A stretch of DNA of 64,000 nucleotides from Panopea generosa (taxonomy: Eukaryota; Mollusca; Bivalvia; Adapedonta; Hiatellidae). The DNA lies in assembly GCA_029582155.1 (NCBI GenBank), contig CM055901.1, positions 41,255,616 through 41,319,615 on the forward strand, written 5' to 3'. The translations under genes and the position numbers were made by a program. The notes under the pieces are model-generated. The model did not search any database, had not been told where the DNA came from, and worked only from the letters and a program-made list of their open reading frames with translations. Below are positions 1-12,085 of the stretch, one piece after another (positions within the stretch are counted from its first letter, which is position 1; each line of letters starts with the position of its first letter).

Positions 1-3000
1 ATCTCAGTAGAAATAGGAACCAGATTCATATTAAGTTATTGTAATATCTCAGTAGAAACAGGAATCAGACTCATCCTTACCTATTGGAATATCTCAGTAG
101 AAACAGGAACCATACTAATCCCAACCTGTTGTAATATCTCAGTAGAAACAGGAACCATACTCATCCTAACCTATTGTAATATCTCAGTAGAAATGGGAAC
201 CAGACTCATCCTAACCTATTGTTATCTCAGTAGAAATGGTAACCAGATTCATCTTAACCTATTGGAATATCTCAGTAAAAACAGGAACCAGATTCATCTT
301 AACCTATTGTAATATCTCAGTAAAAACAGGAACCAGACTCAACCTAACTTATTGTAATTTCTCAGTAGAAACAAGAACCAGACTCATCCTTACCTATTGT
401 AATATCTCAGTAGAAACAGGAACCAGATTCATCTTAACCTATTGTAATATCTCAGTAGAAACAGGAATCAGACTCATCCTTACTTATTGTAATATCTCAG
501 TAAAAACAGGAACCAGACTCATCCCAACCTATTGTAATATCTCAGTAGAAACAGGAACCAAATTCATCTTAACCTATTGTAATATCTCAGTAGAAACAGT
601 TACCAGATTCATCCTAACCTATTGTAATATCTCAGTAGAAACAGGAACCAGATTAATCTTAACCTATTGTAATATCTCAGTAGCAGTGGGAACCAGATTC
701 ATCATAACCTATTGGAATATCTCAGTAAAAACAGGAACCAGATTCATCTTAACCTATTGTAATATCTCAGTAGAAACAGGAACCAGACTCATCCTAACCT
801 ATTGTAATTTCTCAGTAGAAACAAGAACCAGACTCATCCTAACCTTTTGTAATATCTCAGTAGAAACAGGAACCAGATTCATCTTAACCTATTGTAATAT
901 CTCAGTAGAAACAGGAATCAGACTCATCTTTACTTATTGTAATATCTCAGTAAAAACAGGAACCAGACTCATCCCAACCTATTGTAATATCTCAGTAGAA
1001 ACAGGAACCAGACTCATCCCAACCTATTGTAATATCTCAGTAGAAATAGGAACCAGACTCATCCTTACCTATTGTAATATCTCAGTAGAAACAGGTATCA
1101 GACTCATCCCTACCTATTGGAATATCTCGATAGAAACAGGAACCATACTAATCCCAACCTATTGTAATATCTCAATAGAAATGGGAACCAGATTCAATAT
1201 AACCTATTGTAATATTTCAGTAGAAATGGTAACCAGATTCATCTTAACCTATTGTAATATCTCAGTAGAAACAGGAACCAGACTCATCCTAACCTATTGT
1301 AATATCTCAGTAGAAATGGGAACCAGACTCATCCTAACCTATTGTTATCTCAGTAGAAATGGTAACCAGATTCATCTTAACCTATTGTAATATCTCAGTA
1401 GAAAAAGTTACCAGATTCATCCTAACCTATTGTAATATCTCAGTAGAAACAGGAACCAGATTAATCTTAACCTATTGTAATATCTCAGTAGCAATGGGAA
1501 CCAGATTCATCGTAACCTATTGGAATATCTCAGTAAAAACAGGAACCAGATTCATCTTAACCTATTGTAATATCTCAGTAGAAACAGGAACCAGACTCAT
1601 CCTAACCTATTGTAATTTCTCAGTAGAAACAAGAACGAGACTCATCCTAACCTATTGTAATATATCAGTAGAAACAGGAACCAGATTCATCTTAACCTAT
1701 TGTAATATCTCAGTAGAAACAGGAATCAGACTCATCCTTACTTATTGTAATATCTCAGTAAAAACAGGAACCAGACTCATCCCAACCTATTGTAATATCT
1801 CAGTAGAAACAGAAACCAGATTCATCTTAACCTATTGTAATATCTCAGTAGAAACAGTTACCAGATTCATCCTAACCTATTGTAATATCTCAGTAGAAAC
1901 AGGAACCAGATTAATCTTAACCTATTGTAATATCTCAGTAGCAATGGGAACCAGATTCATCATAACCTGTTGGAATATCTCAGTAAAAACAGGAACCAGA
2001 TTCATCTTAACCTATTGTAATATCTCAGTAGAAACAGGAACCAGACTCGTCCTAACCTATTGTAATTTCTCAGTAGAAACAGGAACCAGACTCATTCTAA
2101 CCTATTGTAATATCTCAGTAGAAACAGGAACCAGATTCATCTTAACCTATTGTAATATCTCAGTAGAAACAGGAACCAGATTCATCTTAACCTATTGTAA
2201 TATCTCAGTAGAAATTTGAACCAGATTCATCTTAACCTATTGTAATATCTCAGTAGAAACAGGAATCAGACTCATCCTTACCTATTGTATTATCTCAGTA
2301 GAAACAGGAACCAGACTCATCCCAACCTATTGTACTATCTCAGTAGAAATAGGAACCAGATTCATATTAAGTTATTGTAATATCTCAGTAGAAACAGGAA
2401 TCAGACTCATCCTTACCTATTGGAATATCTCAGTAGAAACAGGAACCATACTAATCCCAACCTGTTGTAATATCTCAGTAGAAACAGGAACCATACTCAT
2501 CCTAACCTATTGTAATATCTCAGTAGAAATGGGAACCAGACTCATCCTAACCTATTGTTATCTCAGTAGAAATGGTAACCAGATTCATCTTAACCTATTG
2601 GAATATCTCAGTAAAAACAGGAACCAGATTCATCTTAACCTATTGTAATATCTCAGTAAAAACAGGAACCAGACTCAACCTAACTTATTGTAATTTCTCA
2701 GTAGAAACAAGAACCAGACTCATCCTTACCTATTGTAATATCTCAGTAGAAACAGGAACCAGATTCATCTTAACCTATTGTAATATCTCAGTAGAAACAG
2801 GAATCAGACTCATCCTTACTTATTGTAATATCTCAGTAAAAACAGGAACCAGACTCATCCCAACCTATTGTAATATCTCAGTAGAAACAGGAACCAAATT
2901 CATCTTAACCTATTGTAATATCTCAGTAGAAACAGTTACCAGATTCATCCTAACCTATTGTAATATCTCAGTAGAAACAGGAACCAGATTAATCTTAACC

Positions 3001-4232
3001 TATTGTAATATCTCAGTAGCAGTGGGAACCAGATTCATCATAACCTATTGGAATATCTCAGTAAAAACAGGAACCAGATTCATCTTAACCTATTGTAATA
3101 TCTCAGTAGAAACAGGAACCAGACTCATCCTAACCTATTGTAATTGCTCAGTAGAAACAAGAACCAGACTCATCCTAACCTTTTGTAATATCTCAGTAGA
3201 AACAGGAACCAGATTCATCTTAACCTATTGTAATATCTCAGTAGAAACAGGAATCAGACTCATCTTTACTTATTGTAATATCTCAGTAAAAACAGGAACC
3301 AGACTCATCCCAACCTATTGTAATATCTCAGTAGAAACAGGAACCAGACTCATCCCAACCTATTGTAATATCTCAGTAGAAATAGGAACCAGACTCATCC
3401 TTACCTATTGTAATATCTCAGTAGAAACAGGTATCAGACTCATCCCTACCTATTGGAATATCTCGATAGAAACAGGAACCATACTAATCCCAACCTATTG
3501 TAATATCTTAGTAGAAATAGGAACCAGATTCATCTTAACCTATTGTAATATCTTAGTAGAAACAGGAACCATACTAATCCCAACCTGTTGTAATATCTCA
3601 GTAGAAACAGGAACCATACTAATCCCAACCTGTTGTAATATCTCAGTAGAAACAGAAATCAGACTCATCCTTACCTATTGTTATATCTCAGTAGAAACAG
3701 GAACCATACTAATCCCAACCTGTTGTAATATCTCAGTAGAAACAGGAACCAGACTCATCCAAACCTATTGTAATATCTCAGTAGAAATAGGAACCAGATT
3801 AATCTTAACCTATTGTAATATCTCAGTAGAAACAGGAACCATTCTAATCACAACCTGTTGTAATATCTCAGTAGAAACAGGAACCATACTAATCCCAACC
3901 TGTTGTAATATCTCAGTAGAAACAGAAATCAGACTCATCCTTACCTATTGTTATATCTCAGTAGAAACAGGAACCATACTAATCCCAACCTGTTGTAATA
4001 TCTCAGTAGAAACAGGAACCAGACTCATCCAAACCTATTGTAATATCTCAGTAGAAATAGGAACCAGATTAATCTTAACCTATTGTAATATCTCAGTAGA
4101 AACAGGAACCATTCTAATCACAACCTGTTGTAATATCTCAGTAGAAACAGGAACCATACTAATCCCAACCTGTTGTAATATCTCAGTAGAAACAGGAACC
4201 ATACTAATCCCAACCTGTTGTAATATCTTAGT
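1..4232. repeat. 45-bp minisatellite array with higher-order repeats (about 94 units)
   Basis: The unit is about AATATCTCAGTAGAAACAGG followed by AACCAGATTCATCTTAACCTATTGT. It repeats from the left edge to about 4232, where it degrades into unique sequence. Because 45 is a multiple of three, the plus strand stays open for long stretches (236-1390, 1359-2219, 2572-4257) and spells a 15-residue repeat like NISVETGTRFILTYC. I read these frames as by-products. A large internal duplication copies about 1-1172 onto 2337-3508, an offset of 2336 bp, with very few differences. Smaller blocks recur at about 450 bp (near 1490 and 1940) and 270 bp (near 3841 and 4111). Confidence 0.97.
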
Positions 4233-5504
4233 ACCATTGTATATAAAGTATATCTGAAGTTTAAAATGGCCGTTCATGGAAAAGTATTCATGGGAAAATG
4301 AATGACAAATTCTATATAGATTCAATGAAGGAGCAATATTATTCAATGGTTAAAGGTATAGTTCCACCATTGGAAACAGGAAATACCTCCATGGAGTAGT
4401 TGCATGATGGCGCTTAAAAGTAATCCTTGTTTCTTCTTAAAAAATGCATTTTTGTTATTTTAATGCTCATTTTTTTTTATTTGAATGGCATTATTGATGT
4501 ATTTTGAACATTTAGAAAGCAGTCATGTTTGAATTGTGAATTTAAAAAAAATTGCTTGGAAATTGGGGTATCACTACATGAATTTGGAAATCTAATTTCA
4601 GCTTTGTCAACAGTGTACACACAGAACAGAAAAAAAAATCTCTTGGATGGCACATGACCCCAATTTTTTCATTATATTTTGGTAGTGCAGAGGTTGACAA
4701 ACAATAAAATGTAAGTTTCACTTCTTTCATTTGAGTCTCTCTATGAATGTCAAGCCTGCAAACTTTTTATTTACTACATGACATTGTATAAAATAAAGAA
4801 CAAAAATCAATGACTTAAATACTGTTATTCTGTCATTGCTGTGGTAGTGATACTATTGCGGGTGAATGATGTCAAAAGCCTGGTTCTGATTGTTTCTGAA
4901 GTAGTCGCCTGACTTAAACACTGCAGGTAGGTTGATACAGACACCAGTGTACTCTCTGTCTTCTTATAACAGTAACACTAGAATCAGATAGAAATGATCA
5001 TTTCTCAAAATACATTTATGGAATTGTTTGTTAAAATTACTTGTATTCTAGTCAGTGAAGATATTTCATTCAAATAAAACATTGTCAGAATGACATCTCT
5101 GGAAGGAGACATAATGTCTGTCTTATACAAATTTTCATTGAAGTTAGAAATAAAAATGTTTGCAATATAAACTTGTATACATTTTTATGTTTTTGTTTAT
5201 ACAGTTATTCCATTGTTGGCTCACCTGGCCTAAGATCAGTAGGGCTTCTGTGATGGTAATTTTGTCTGTTCGTCATCCTTAAACTGAGAACTATCGTGCT
5301 TCCACTAGTAACTAGCAAACTTTCTCACAAAGTTTTTGGATCGAGCTGGGATTAATAAACACATGACCTCAGCGATGAAAGGTAAGTGGTCATTCGATGA
5401 CAGCGCCTTAGACCACACCACCACAAAGGACCCTCAGATTAGTGTGAAAATGGCCATTTTCAACTGTTACAGCCATTCAAGTTTTGATCTTGTTTATCCA
5501 ATAT
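4233..5504. other. AT-rich intergenic sequence, no feature recognised
   Basis: This is unique-looking AT-rich DNA between the 45-bp array and the dispersed element. Reading frames are short and have no coding character, and I see no splice-bounded exon. Confidence 0.6.
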
Positions 5505-6117
5505 CAAGAGGCCCAGGAGGGCCTGAATTGCTCTACTGGCAACAAATGGACAGATGAGCATTTCAAAGAAAATGTTTTTAAAGGTTCGCTTAAATTGTGT
5601 TTATAAGCCCTGTGGTGGGGGAGGGGGTCATTTGTTGTCGCATTATGATGGTTCAAGAACTTGTCCGAGATTCTGTGGTTATATAACTGCTGTGCAAGTT
5701 TGGTTAAGATTCGTGTCTACAACATTTTTCCTATATAACTCTGTAAAACAGTGACCTCTGTGGTGGCCTCAAATTTGACCCCAGGGACCCGACTTCCTAC
5801 AAATCGTTTAGGGGACCTCCATGCAATGCCACATGTCAAATATCTAAAGTCTAGGCCTTGAACTTTCAGAGAAAATGTTTTTTTAAAGTTTCGCTTAAAA
5901 TGTGCTTACAAGCCCCGTGGTGGAGGCATTTCTGTTCGAATCACGCTGGTTCAAGAACTCGTCAAAGATCTTCTGGTAATGTAACTGTTGTGGAAGTTTG
6001 GTTAAGATTCAATGAAAAATGAAGGTGTTATTGTGTCTACAAAAAAAAGGTTAACAGATGGATAGCAGACAATTTACCATGACATAAGCCCTGCTTGCTT
6101 TTGGCCAGTAGAGCTAA
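5505..6117 (+). mobile_element. Dispersed element family A, short copy
   Basis: It begins CAAGAGGCCCAGGAGGGCCT and ends TTTTGGCCAGTAGAGCTAA. These are the same ends as the larger copies at 15067-16734 and 26264-27959. The 5' subterminal GCTCTACTGGC (5530-5540) is an exact 11-bp inverted repeat of GCCAGTAGAGC at 6104-6114. Inside, a segment of about 310 bp occurs twice (near 5560 and near 5870, both with 'GAGAAAATG/AAGAAAATG...CCCTGTGGTGG'-type sequence). No transposase or other protein is encoded, so it is non-autonomous. Confidence 0.75.
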
Positions 6118-7034
6118 AAACTGTATTTTTGATTGGATTTAATCAAACTTTCTCCTGTTAGCTCTTGATGGAATAAAATTGACTCTAAAATCTTCATGGT
6201 ATTCAGTTCCTAATTTTATTAGGGCCAATCATTACATAAACCAAGCCGCAAGGTCTTCATTGTCCATCAGAATTTTGTGAATGCCATCCAGCTTAAAACT
6301 TATATATAGGGTATATTGTGGTTGTTGGTACATGACATATGGTACATGTAAAGGCAATGGAAAAAGAAACGTGATGTTGATATTTTCTGTATACTTTATT
6401 TCATAATATTGTAAATGTATACTTAAAGGCAACATACAAATGATATATAATTTGTTAAAATATACTATTATGTACAGTTTGATATATACTATTCTGAATA
6501 CTACATGCATCTCCTATAGTCTACAAAAACAGATATGTTGTATCACACTATTAATACACAGATTTGTAAGAAATGTTTTCTGCTGGAAAATAAAAGTTCA
6601 CATTACAAATACTGGTAGTGATAATTAACTATTTTATTCAAATAATCATGACATAATTAATATAGATGCCAATATAATTGCATTCGTCTCACGAAATATA
6701 TTGATATGTTTGGGAAGTGGAATGTGTATATATGTATTGATATGTTTGTGAAGTGGAATGTGTATATATGTATTGATATGTTTGTGGAATGGAATGTACA
6801 TACTACATATAAACAAACTTGGAACATCCATTGAAGTTTTACTTACGTAACTTCATTGCACAGAAATTACATATGGAAACATCGATGCAGCAGAAGACAT
6901 GACTGTAGTTGCTAAGGAACTTTACTTATTCACAAAATGTTGATGTTACTATCAATGTCCACAAAATGCATGTCTCACTTACTGTAACAAAACAACAGAC
7001 GAGATAAAAGGTAACAGTTCGCACACTTAACAAA
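6118..7034. other. AT-rich sequence with a short triple repeat
   Basis: This is mostly featureless AT-rich DNA. At about 6700-6795 a unit near GATATGTTTGTGAAGTGGAATG plus TGTATATATGTATT (about 36 bp) occurs three times. No gene is seen. Confidence 0.6.
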
Positions 7035-7425
7035 TTGATAACAACTGTACAAAACCAAGATGCTTGTACACCTATTTGATAACGACTGTACAAAACCAAG
7101 ATGCTTTTACAAAACCAAGATGCTTGTACACTTATTTGATAACGACTGTACAAAACCAAGATGCTTGTACACCTATTTGATGACTACTGTACAAAACCAA
7201 GATGCTTTTACAAAACCAAGATGCTTGTACACTTATTTGATAACGACTGTACAAAACCAAGATGCTTGTACACCTATTTGATAACGACTGTACAAAACCA
7301 AGATGCTTTTACAAAACCAAGATGCTTGTACACTTATTTGATAACGACTGTACAAAACCAAGATGCTTGTACACCTATTTGATAACGACTGTACAAAACC
7401 AAGATGCTTGTACACCTATTTTAAT
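7035..7425. repeat. 42-bp / 101-bp composite tandem array
   Basis: The basic unit is about TTGATAACGACTGTACAAAACCAAGATGCTTGTACACCTAT. It alternates with a form extended by a duplicated 'TTTTACAAAACCAAGATGC' piece, so the true period of most of the block is 101 bp (for instance 7060, 7161 and 7262). About four higher-order units are present, nearly identical. Confidence 0.93.
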
Positions 7426-8003
7426 CCCTAGTCACATGATTGGCAGCTGCAGCCTTATTCACCGACATATCTAAATTATGTTGTGGTGTAATTGCAATTC
7501 AAATAAGTTTAAGAGATATTACTTAATGACATTTTATCAGAACAAATGTTAAAGATGGAACTTTCACAAGAACATGTTCTTGTTTGAATGGTTGGCTCTA
7601 TTGTCATAATGTGCCCAAATGCTGGGATCTTGGAATATGCTTTGTAATATTTGATAGAATGGTTAATGTTTGAGAACACACGTCACTCACTGAGGTTTTG
7701 GCTATAAACATTTGCCGACTTTAAGCAAACATCTCTGAGAAAAGTTTGATTGTGTGACATACACAGGAAATGGAAGGACAGCAATGAAGTGGCTCAATTA
7801 CATATTATTGTTTGTTCAGTGGAGGCGCTTAGCATTTATAACAAGATATTTTTCTAGGAAATATTATGTCTTCCACTCGTACAACTGCAAGATGTTAATT
7901 TTAAAAACAGAGTGTTAAGACTGGTAATGGGGCTGCATGAAAAATTGTAATCGAAGCAAATTTTGTCAAAACATGGTCATTGGTTATGGAGAAAGACGGG
8001 GAA
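7426..8003. other. No feature recognised
   Basis: Unique-looking AT-rich sequence with no coding, RNA or repeat signal. Confidence 0.55.
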
Positions 8004-8460
8004 GATTTTTATTAGAAAATTCAAAGGACCTTAACTTGGCAAATATTCACTGTACTGAAATGCAAAGGGATATGTAATTCTAGGCTGATCCTTTCCAGAA
8101 AGTTTCTGTGAAATCCAAATGAAGAACAGACAAGATTCTTCATTGAACGTTGAAAACTTGAACAAAAATCATTGAATGTGATATGTAATAAAATTATGAC
8201 AACTAGATTTCGTACTGATCCTTCTAGGCAAGTTTCATTGAAATGCAAAAGTTGTTTCAAGAGAAGAAAGCACAGACAAGACTTAATTCCAAATATTTTA
8301 TTACCTTCACTCACCAAAAATGGTTGAAACCACAACACAATGAAGGGATATGGGCAACTAGACCTCCCACTTATCTTTCCCAGCAAGTTTCTGCTAAATC
8401 CAATCACAGATGCTGGAAGAGCTCTCTGGACAAGACTTTGTGACAGACTAACGGACAGAC
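8004..8460. repeat. Degenerate dispersed repeat with internal copies of about 110-150 bp
   Basis: Three diverged segments share the order 'ACTAGA...CTGATCCTT(C/T)...AAGTTTC(A/T)...TGAAAT(C/G)CAAA...AGACAAGA' (near 8080, 8205 and 8355). The block ends in 'GACAGACTAACGGACAGACAAAAA', a (GACRGAC)-rich end often seen in mollusc dispersed repeats. Short minus-strand frames across it are not credible genes. Confidence 0.5.
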
Positions 8461-8492
8461 AAAAAGTACCAAAATAATAGGTCTCCTAAACA

Positions 8493-8515
8493 GGGGTGGG
8501 GTGGGGGTGGGGGGG
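8493..8515 (+). other. Strong G-quadruplex motif
   Basis: GGGGTGGGGTGGGGGTGGGG plus three more G gives four G-runs of at least four, separated by single T loops. This is the most stable class of intramolecular G4 motif in vitro. It lies in otherwise AT-rich DNA, at the edge of the dispersed repeat to its left. Confidence 0.85.
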
Positions 8516-8520
8516 AACAT

Positions 8521-9823
8521 ATTTAAGGTTTCCCCCACAGCCCTGTAAAACAAATAGTGTACTGAGCTATCTAGATGCCAAACTGATAACATGAAAATAA
8601 AAAAAAATGACTAAAATGAACATAAATATGGTATATATGATAGAGAGATATGAATATACTCCGATTACAAACAAGTAAAAGCTGGTTATGTGTAAATTTG
8701 CGCTTATCAATGGTATTTACCAGATCTGAAATCTTCCAACTATGTCTTGTTAATTATAAGAGTTCAATATATATTTAACACACTGTTAATATACAAATGT
8801 ACTATATTTTTAATGACATGTAATAACAATCAATGAAAATTCTTGCATACCTGATAAATGTGTACATGTTCATGTATGCTAGAAATTCTTCTTTCCTTTA
8901 AATAGTGCATATTTATGGCCATGTTTAGGGTTCATAAACAAAATATGTGTAAAATATTGATTAAATGTCTTCAAAAACAAAACAAAACAAAAAAATCTTC
9001 GTAGTACATGTGTATGTTGGTAATAAAAGAAGCAATAATAGATATGGTACATGTATTCAACATTAATACATCAGTCATTTGTATTCCCCTGCTCTCCCAA
9101 GCCAACATAGTGAAGGACAGTAGAGCTAAAGTGCCATGATATTACTACATCAACATCCATGCAGTATCGTGAAGGTGCGCAAGTTTTACTTTGGGCCAAA
9201 AATAGCCGTAAGTATAACTGCTTCCTTCCTTTAACTGGCCTGATCATATAATTACTGTCCCAGTTATCTACCCTTGTATTGTCTAAATCTGCTTAATTTG
9301 ATCTTTTGTGCACTAAAGCATTTTCAACAGATCTTAACCAAACTTACACAGTAGTTGTACAAACATAAGAGGTATCTAGTGACAAAATACTAAGTAGGGT
9401 TTTTATCAGTCGTTGAAGGAAAGGATGTTTACCTGTGCTACTCTGAAGAGAGTACACTCAAATTTCCTGCTATGTTGAGCAGGGCAGGGGTTACACTTGA
9501 CTGCTGCATAAACAAAAACATATCCATCTTGCAATAAAGAGGATAATAAATTAGAAAATGTCCCAAACATTGTTTAAAAGTTCTTGTATGACAAAAATAC
9601 ATGTAATATAACTTAATTCACACAAGAAAGATAACTTTTTCATGGATCATGCATATGACGGTTTTATACTTGGGTAAATAGCCTCCACCCTCTGTAGCAA
9701 GTGATGTTATATCACATAAGCACAGATTTGAAGATCTGGTAGAATAATCCAATACAGTTAATTGTATAAAGTATACAAAATCAATTTCTGTATGTATGAT
9801 TTTTGTCATAGACAAGGGGTTGA
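8521..9823. other. AT-rich sequence, no feature recognised
   Basis: No supported gene. It is intergenic to the right of the G4 motif and left of the 67-bp array, with short frames only. Confidence 0.55.
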
Positions 9824-10560
9824 CAATCATGTAGGGCAACATTTCTACAGCACCTGTAATGTCTATCCTGCTACAGTAAATACTGTTGTACAATCATGTA
9901 GGGCAACATTTCTACAGCACCTGTAATGTCTATCCTGCTACAGTAAATACTGTTGTACAATCATGTAGGGCAACATTTCTACAGCACCTGTAATGTCTAT
10001 CCTGCTACAGTAAATACTGTTGTACAATCATGTAGGGTAACATTTCTACAGCACCTGTAATGTCTATCCTGCTACAGTAAATACTGTTGTACAATCATGT
10101 AGGGCAACATTTCTACAGCACCTGTAATGTCTATCCTGCTACAGTAAATACTGTTGTTCAATCATGTAGGGCAACATTTCTACAGCACCTGTAATGTCTA
10201 TCCTGCTACAGTAAATACTGTTGTACAATCATGAAGGGTAACATTTCTACAGCACCTGTAATGTCTATCCTGCTACAGTAAATACTGCTGTACAATCATG
10301 TAGGGCAACATTTCTACAGCACCTGTAATGTCTATCCTGCTACAGTAAATACTGCTGTACAATCATGTAGGGCAACATTTCTACAGCACCTGTAATGTCT
10401 ATCCTGCTACAGTAAATACTGTTGTACAATCATGTAGGGCAACATTTCTACAGCACCTGTAATGTCTATCCTGCTACAGTAAATACTGTTGTACAATCAT
10501 GTAGGGTAACATTTCTACAGCACCTGTAATGTATACCCTGCTACACTAAATAATGCTGTA
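9824..10560. repeat. 67-bp minisatellite, 11 near-identical copies
   Basis: The unit starts CAATCATGTAGGGCAACATT and ends CTACAGTAAATACTGTTGTA. Starts are at 9824, 9891, 9958 and so on. Copies differ at only a few positions (C/T in 'GGGYAAC', T/C in 'CTGYTGTA'); the last copy is more diverged. Each unit carries the near-palindrome ACAGTAAATACTGT. It lies just past the presumed 3' end of the minus-strand gene. Confidence 0.97.
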
Positions 10561-11063
10561 AGTGGCACTGACTATTGTAACTTGTTTATATAATATATAC
10601 TGTGACATCCTAGTTCACATAAATAGGCAATCAAATATGTCATTATCTATTAAACACATGATTTATTACTCAAAAGATCTCAGAATCATAACTCATCATT
10701 ATTCTTCAATCAACCTTTACCTCATTAAAATACAATATTAGGAAATACAAAAACAAAGCATTGAACAAATCGCAATGCTCACAGTGTTGACATGTGATAA
10801 TGCACTTTACCATATATAAGGCACTAAATCAGCATATTTAACAGGTCAACATTATCCTGAAGTCAAGGTCATATTCAGATCTAGACAATTCTGGTAATCC
10901 CGACTACACTCTACAATCATCAGGAATAAAGTTCTCAATATTGGTCAAAATGTTTTTTTTGTCTAGTTAATAATTACAATGGAAGTGCCAGGTAAAATAG
11001 TTTCTCTGTTCTTCTCACTTGACTCAACCTTTGAACACATTTATAGTTACAGAGTTGTTCTTG
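10561..11063 (-). other. Presumed 3' UTR and flank of the MISP/AKAP2-like gene
   Basis: Sequence after the stop codon on the gene strand. It is AT-rich and holds the AATAAA at 10667-10662. No conserved structure recognised. Confidence 0.45.
10662..10667 (-). terminator. Candidate polyadenylation signal for the MISP/AKAP2-like gene
   Basis: TTTATT on the plus strand reads AATAAA on the gene strand, about 400 bases past the stop codon. It is the first canonical hexamer I notice downstream of the stop. The resulting 3' UTR (about 11063-10640) would end just before the 67-bp array at 9824-10560. Cleavage is not demonstrated. Confidence 0.45.
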
Positions 11064-11175
11064 TTAAATGGTCTGTTCAAACTGGGACCGTTTGTTGATG
11101 ACACTGCTACTGTCAGGGCCACGTGGACTATCAGGACCTCTTGGTGACACAACACCAGCCCCTGATCTCTGTGAT
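11064..11175 (-). CDS. MISP/AKAP2-like protein, last coding exon with stop
   Basis: The acceptor TTGTATAATTTCAG|ATCACA supplies one base that completes the phase-2 codon from the previous exon as AGA. Thirty-six codons follow, then TAA at 11066-11064. The tail includes a short internal duplication (SPRGPDSPRGPD) and ends SSSVINKRSQFEQTI. The tail is proline-, arginine- and serine-rich and probably disordered. The fit of phase, acceptor and stop makes this a convincing terminal exon although it is too short to stand out as an open frame. A 51-bp minisatellite in the intron begins only about 20 bases upstream of this acceptor. Confidence 0.82.
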
Positions 11176-11179
11176 CTGA

Positions 11180-11375
11180 AATTATACAACGTTTGTTCAG
11201 TGTGTTAAAGGTGAATACTGTCCCAGCACTCCAGAAGCTCTGTAGCCTCAGTGTGTTACAGGTGAATACTGTCCCATCACATTAGAAGCTCTGTAGCCTC
11301 AGTGTGTTACAGGTGAATACCAAAAGCTCTGTAGCCTCAGTGTGTTACAGGTGAATACTGTCCCAGCACTCCAGA
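11180..11375. repeat. 51-bp minisatellite beside the last 3' splice site
   Basis: The unit contains CAGTGTGTTACAGGTGAATA then CTGTCCCAGCACTCCAGAAGCTCTGTAGCCT. Starts fall at 11198, 11249 and 11300, with a fourth at 11338 that follows a 13-bp deletion. The array sits in intron 5, about 20 bases from the acceptor at 11176, so its first unit lies in the branch-point region of that intron. Confidence 0.9.
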
Positions 11376-11948
11376 AGTTGTATCGACTCAGCGAAACAAA
11401 CAGTTTTGTTTTATCCCACAGTTTGATATCAGAGCCAGGTGGTGATTGATGGAAGTAATTTTTAAAATGAACAAATGTGTTTATTAACTTGTGATTGCAG
11501 ATCTACAATTCTAGTACAGGTATGCAATTAAGTTCTCAAAGATTAATTAGTGTTGGCAAAGAAAACATTATTTATTGTCCATCTTAACAGAGGGTCAGCC
11601 AGCCTGAACTGAGCTTAAGACAACATTTTAGACCATTCCCTTCTGTCTCTGTTGTAGAAAATTTGACTGAACACTGTGTTATTTTGTTAGTGTTTTTAAC
11701 AAAGATTATTCATTTGTGATGGAATTAAAATTTAAAAGAATTTCAAATACTCAGTCCAGAAGTTCTGACTTAGGCAGATAGTGAGTAACGTTATTATATG
11801 GCTATTTTACTACTGTCTGCAATGAAGGGCTGTATTTGTGCCTAGTTAGAACATTCAGGCAGCTAGGTACTTAATAAGCCATGAATACACTCTACATTGT
11901 CATTGTAATGGTTTAAACTAAACTCTGACATCAACAAATATCCAGTCA
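11376..11948. other. Intron 5 sequence, no feature recognised
   Basis: Unique AT-rich intronic DNA between two short arrays. Confidence 0.55.
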
Positions 11949-12085
11949 ATCACCTTCCGTCAACAAGTATCATAATCAGTCGATCACCTTCCGTCAACAA
12001 GTATCATAATCAGTCGATCACCTTCCGTCAACAAGTATCATAATCAGTCGATCACCTTCCGTCAACAAGTATCATAATCAGTCAA
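11949..12085. repeat. 34-bp tandem repeat, four copies
   Basis: The unit is CACCTTCCGTCAACAAGTAT then CATAATCAGTCGAT. Starts are at 11951, 11985, 12019 and 12053, almost perfect, inside intron 5. Confidence 0.95.

Noticed and set aside
236-4257. Three long plus-strand reading frames (384, 286 and 561 codons)
   Set aside because: They are wholly made of the 45-bp repeat, whose length is a multiple of three. No non-repeat domain, no splice context, and they end where the array ends.
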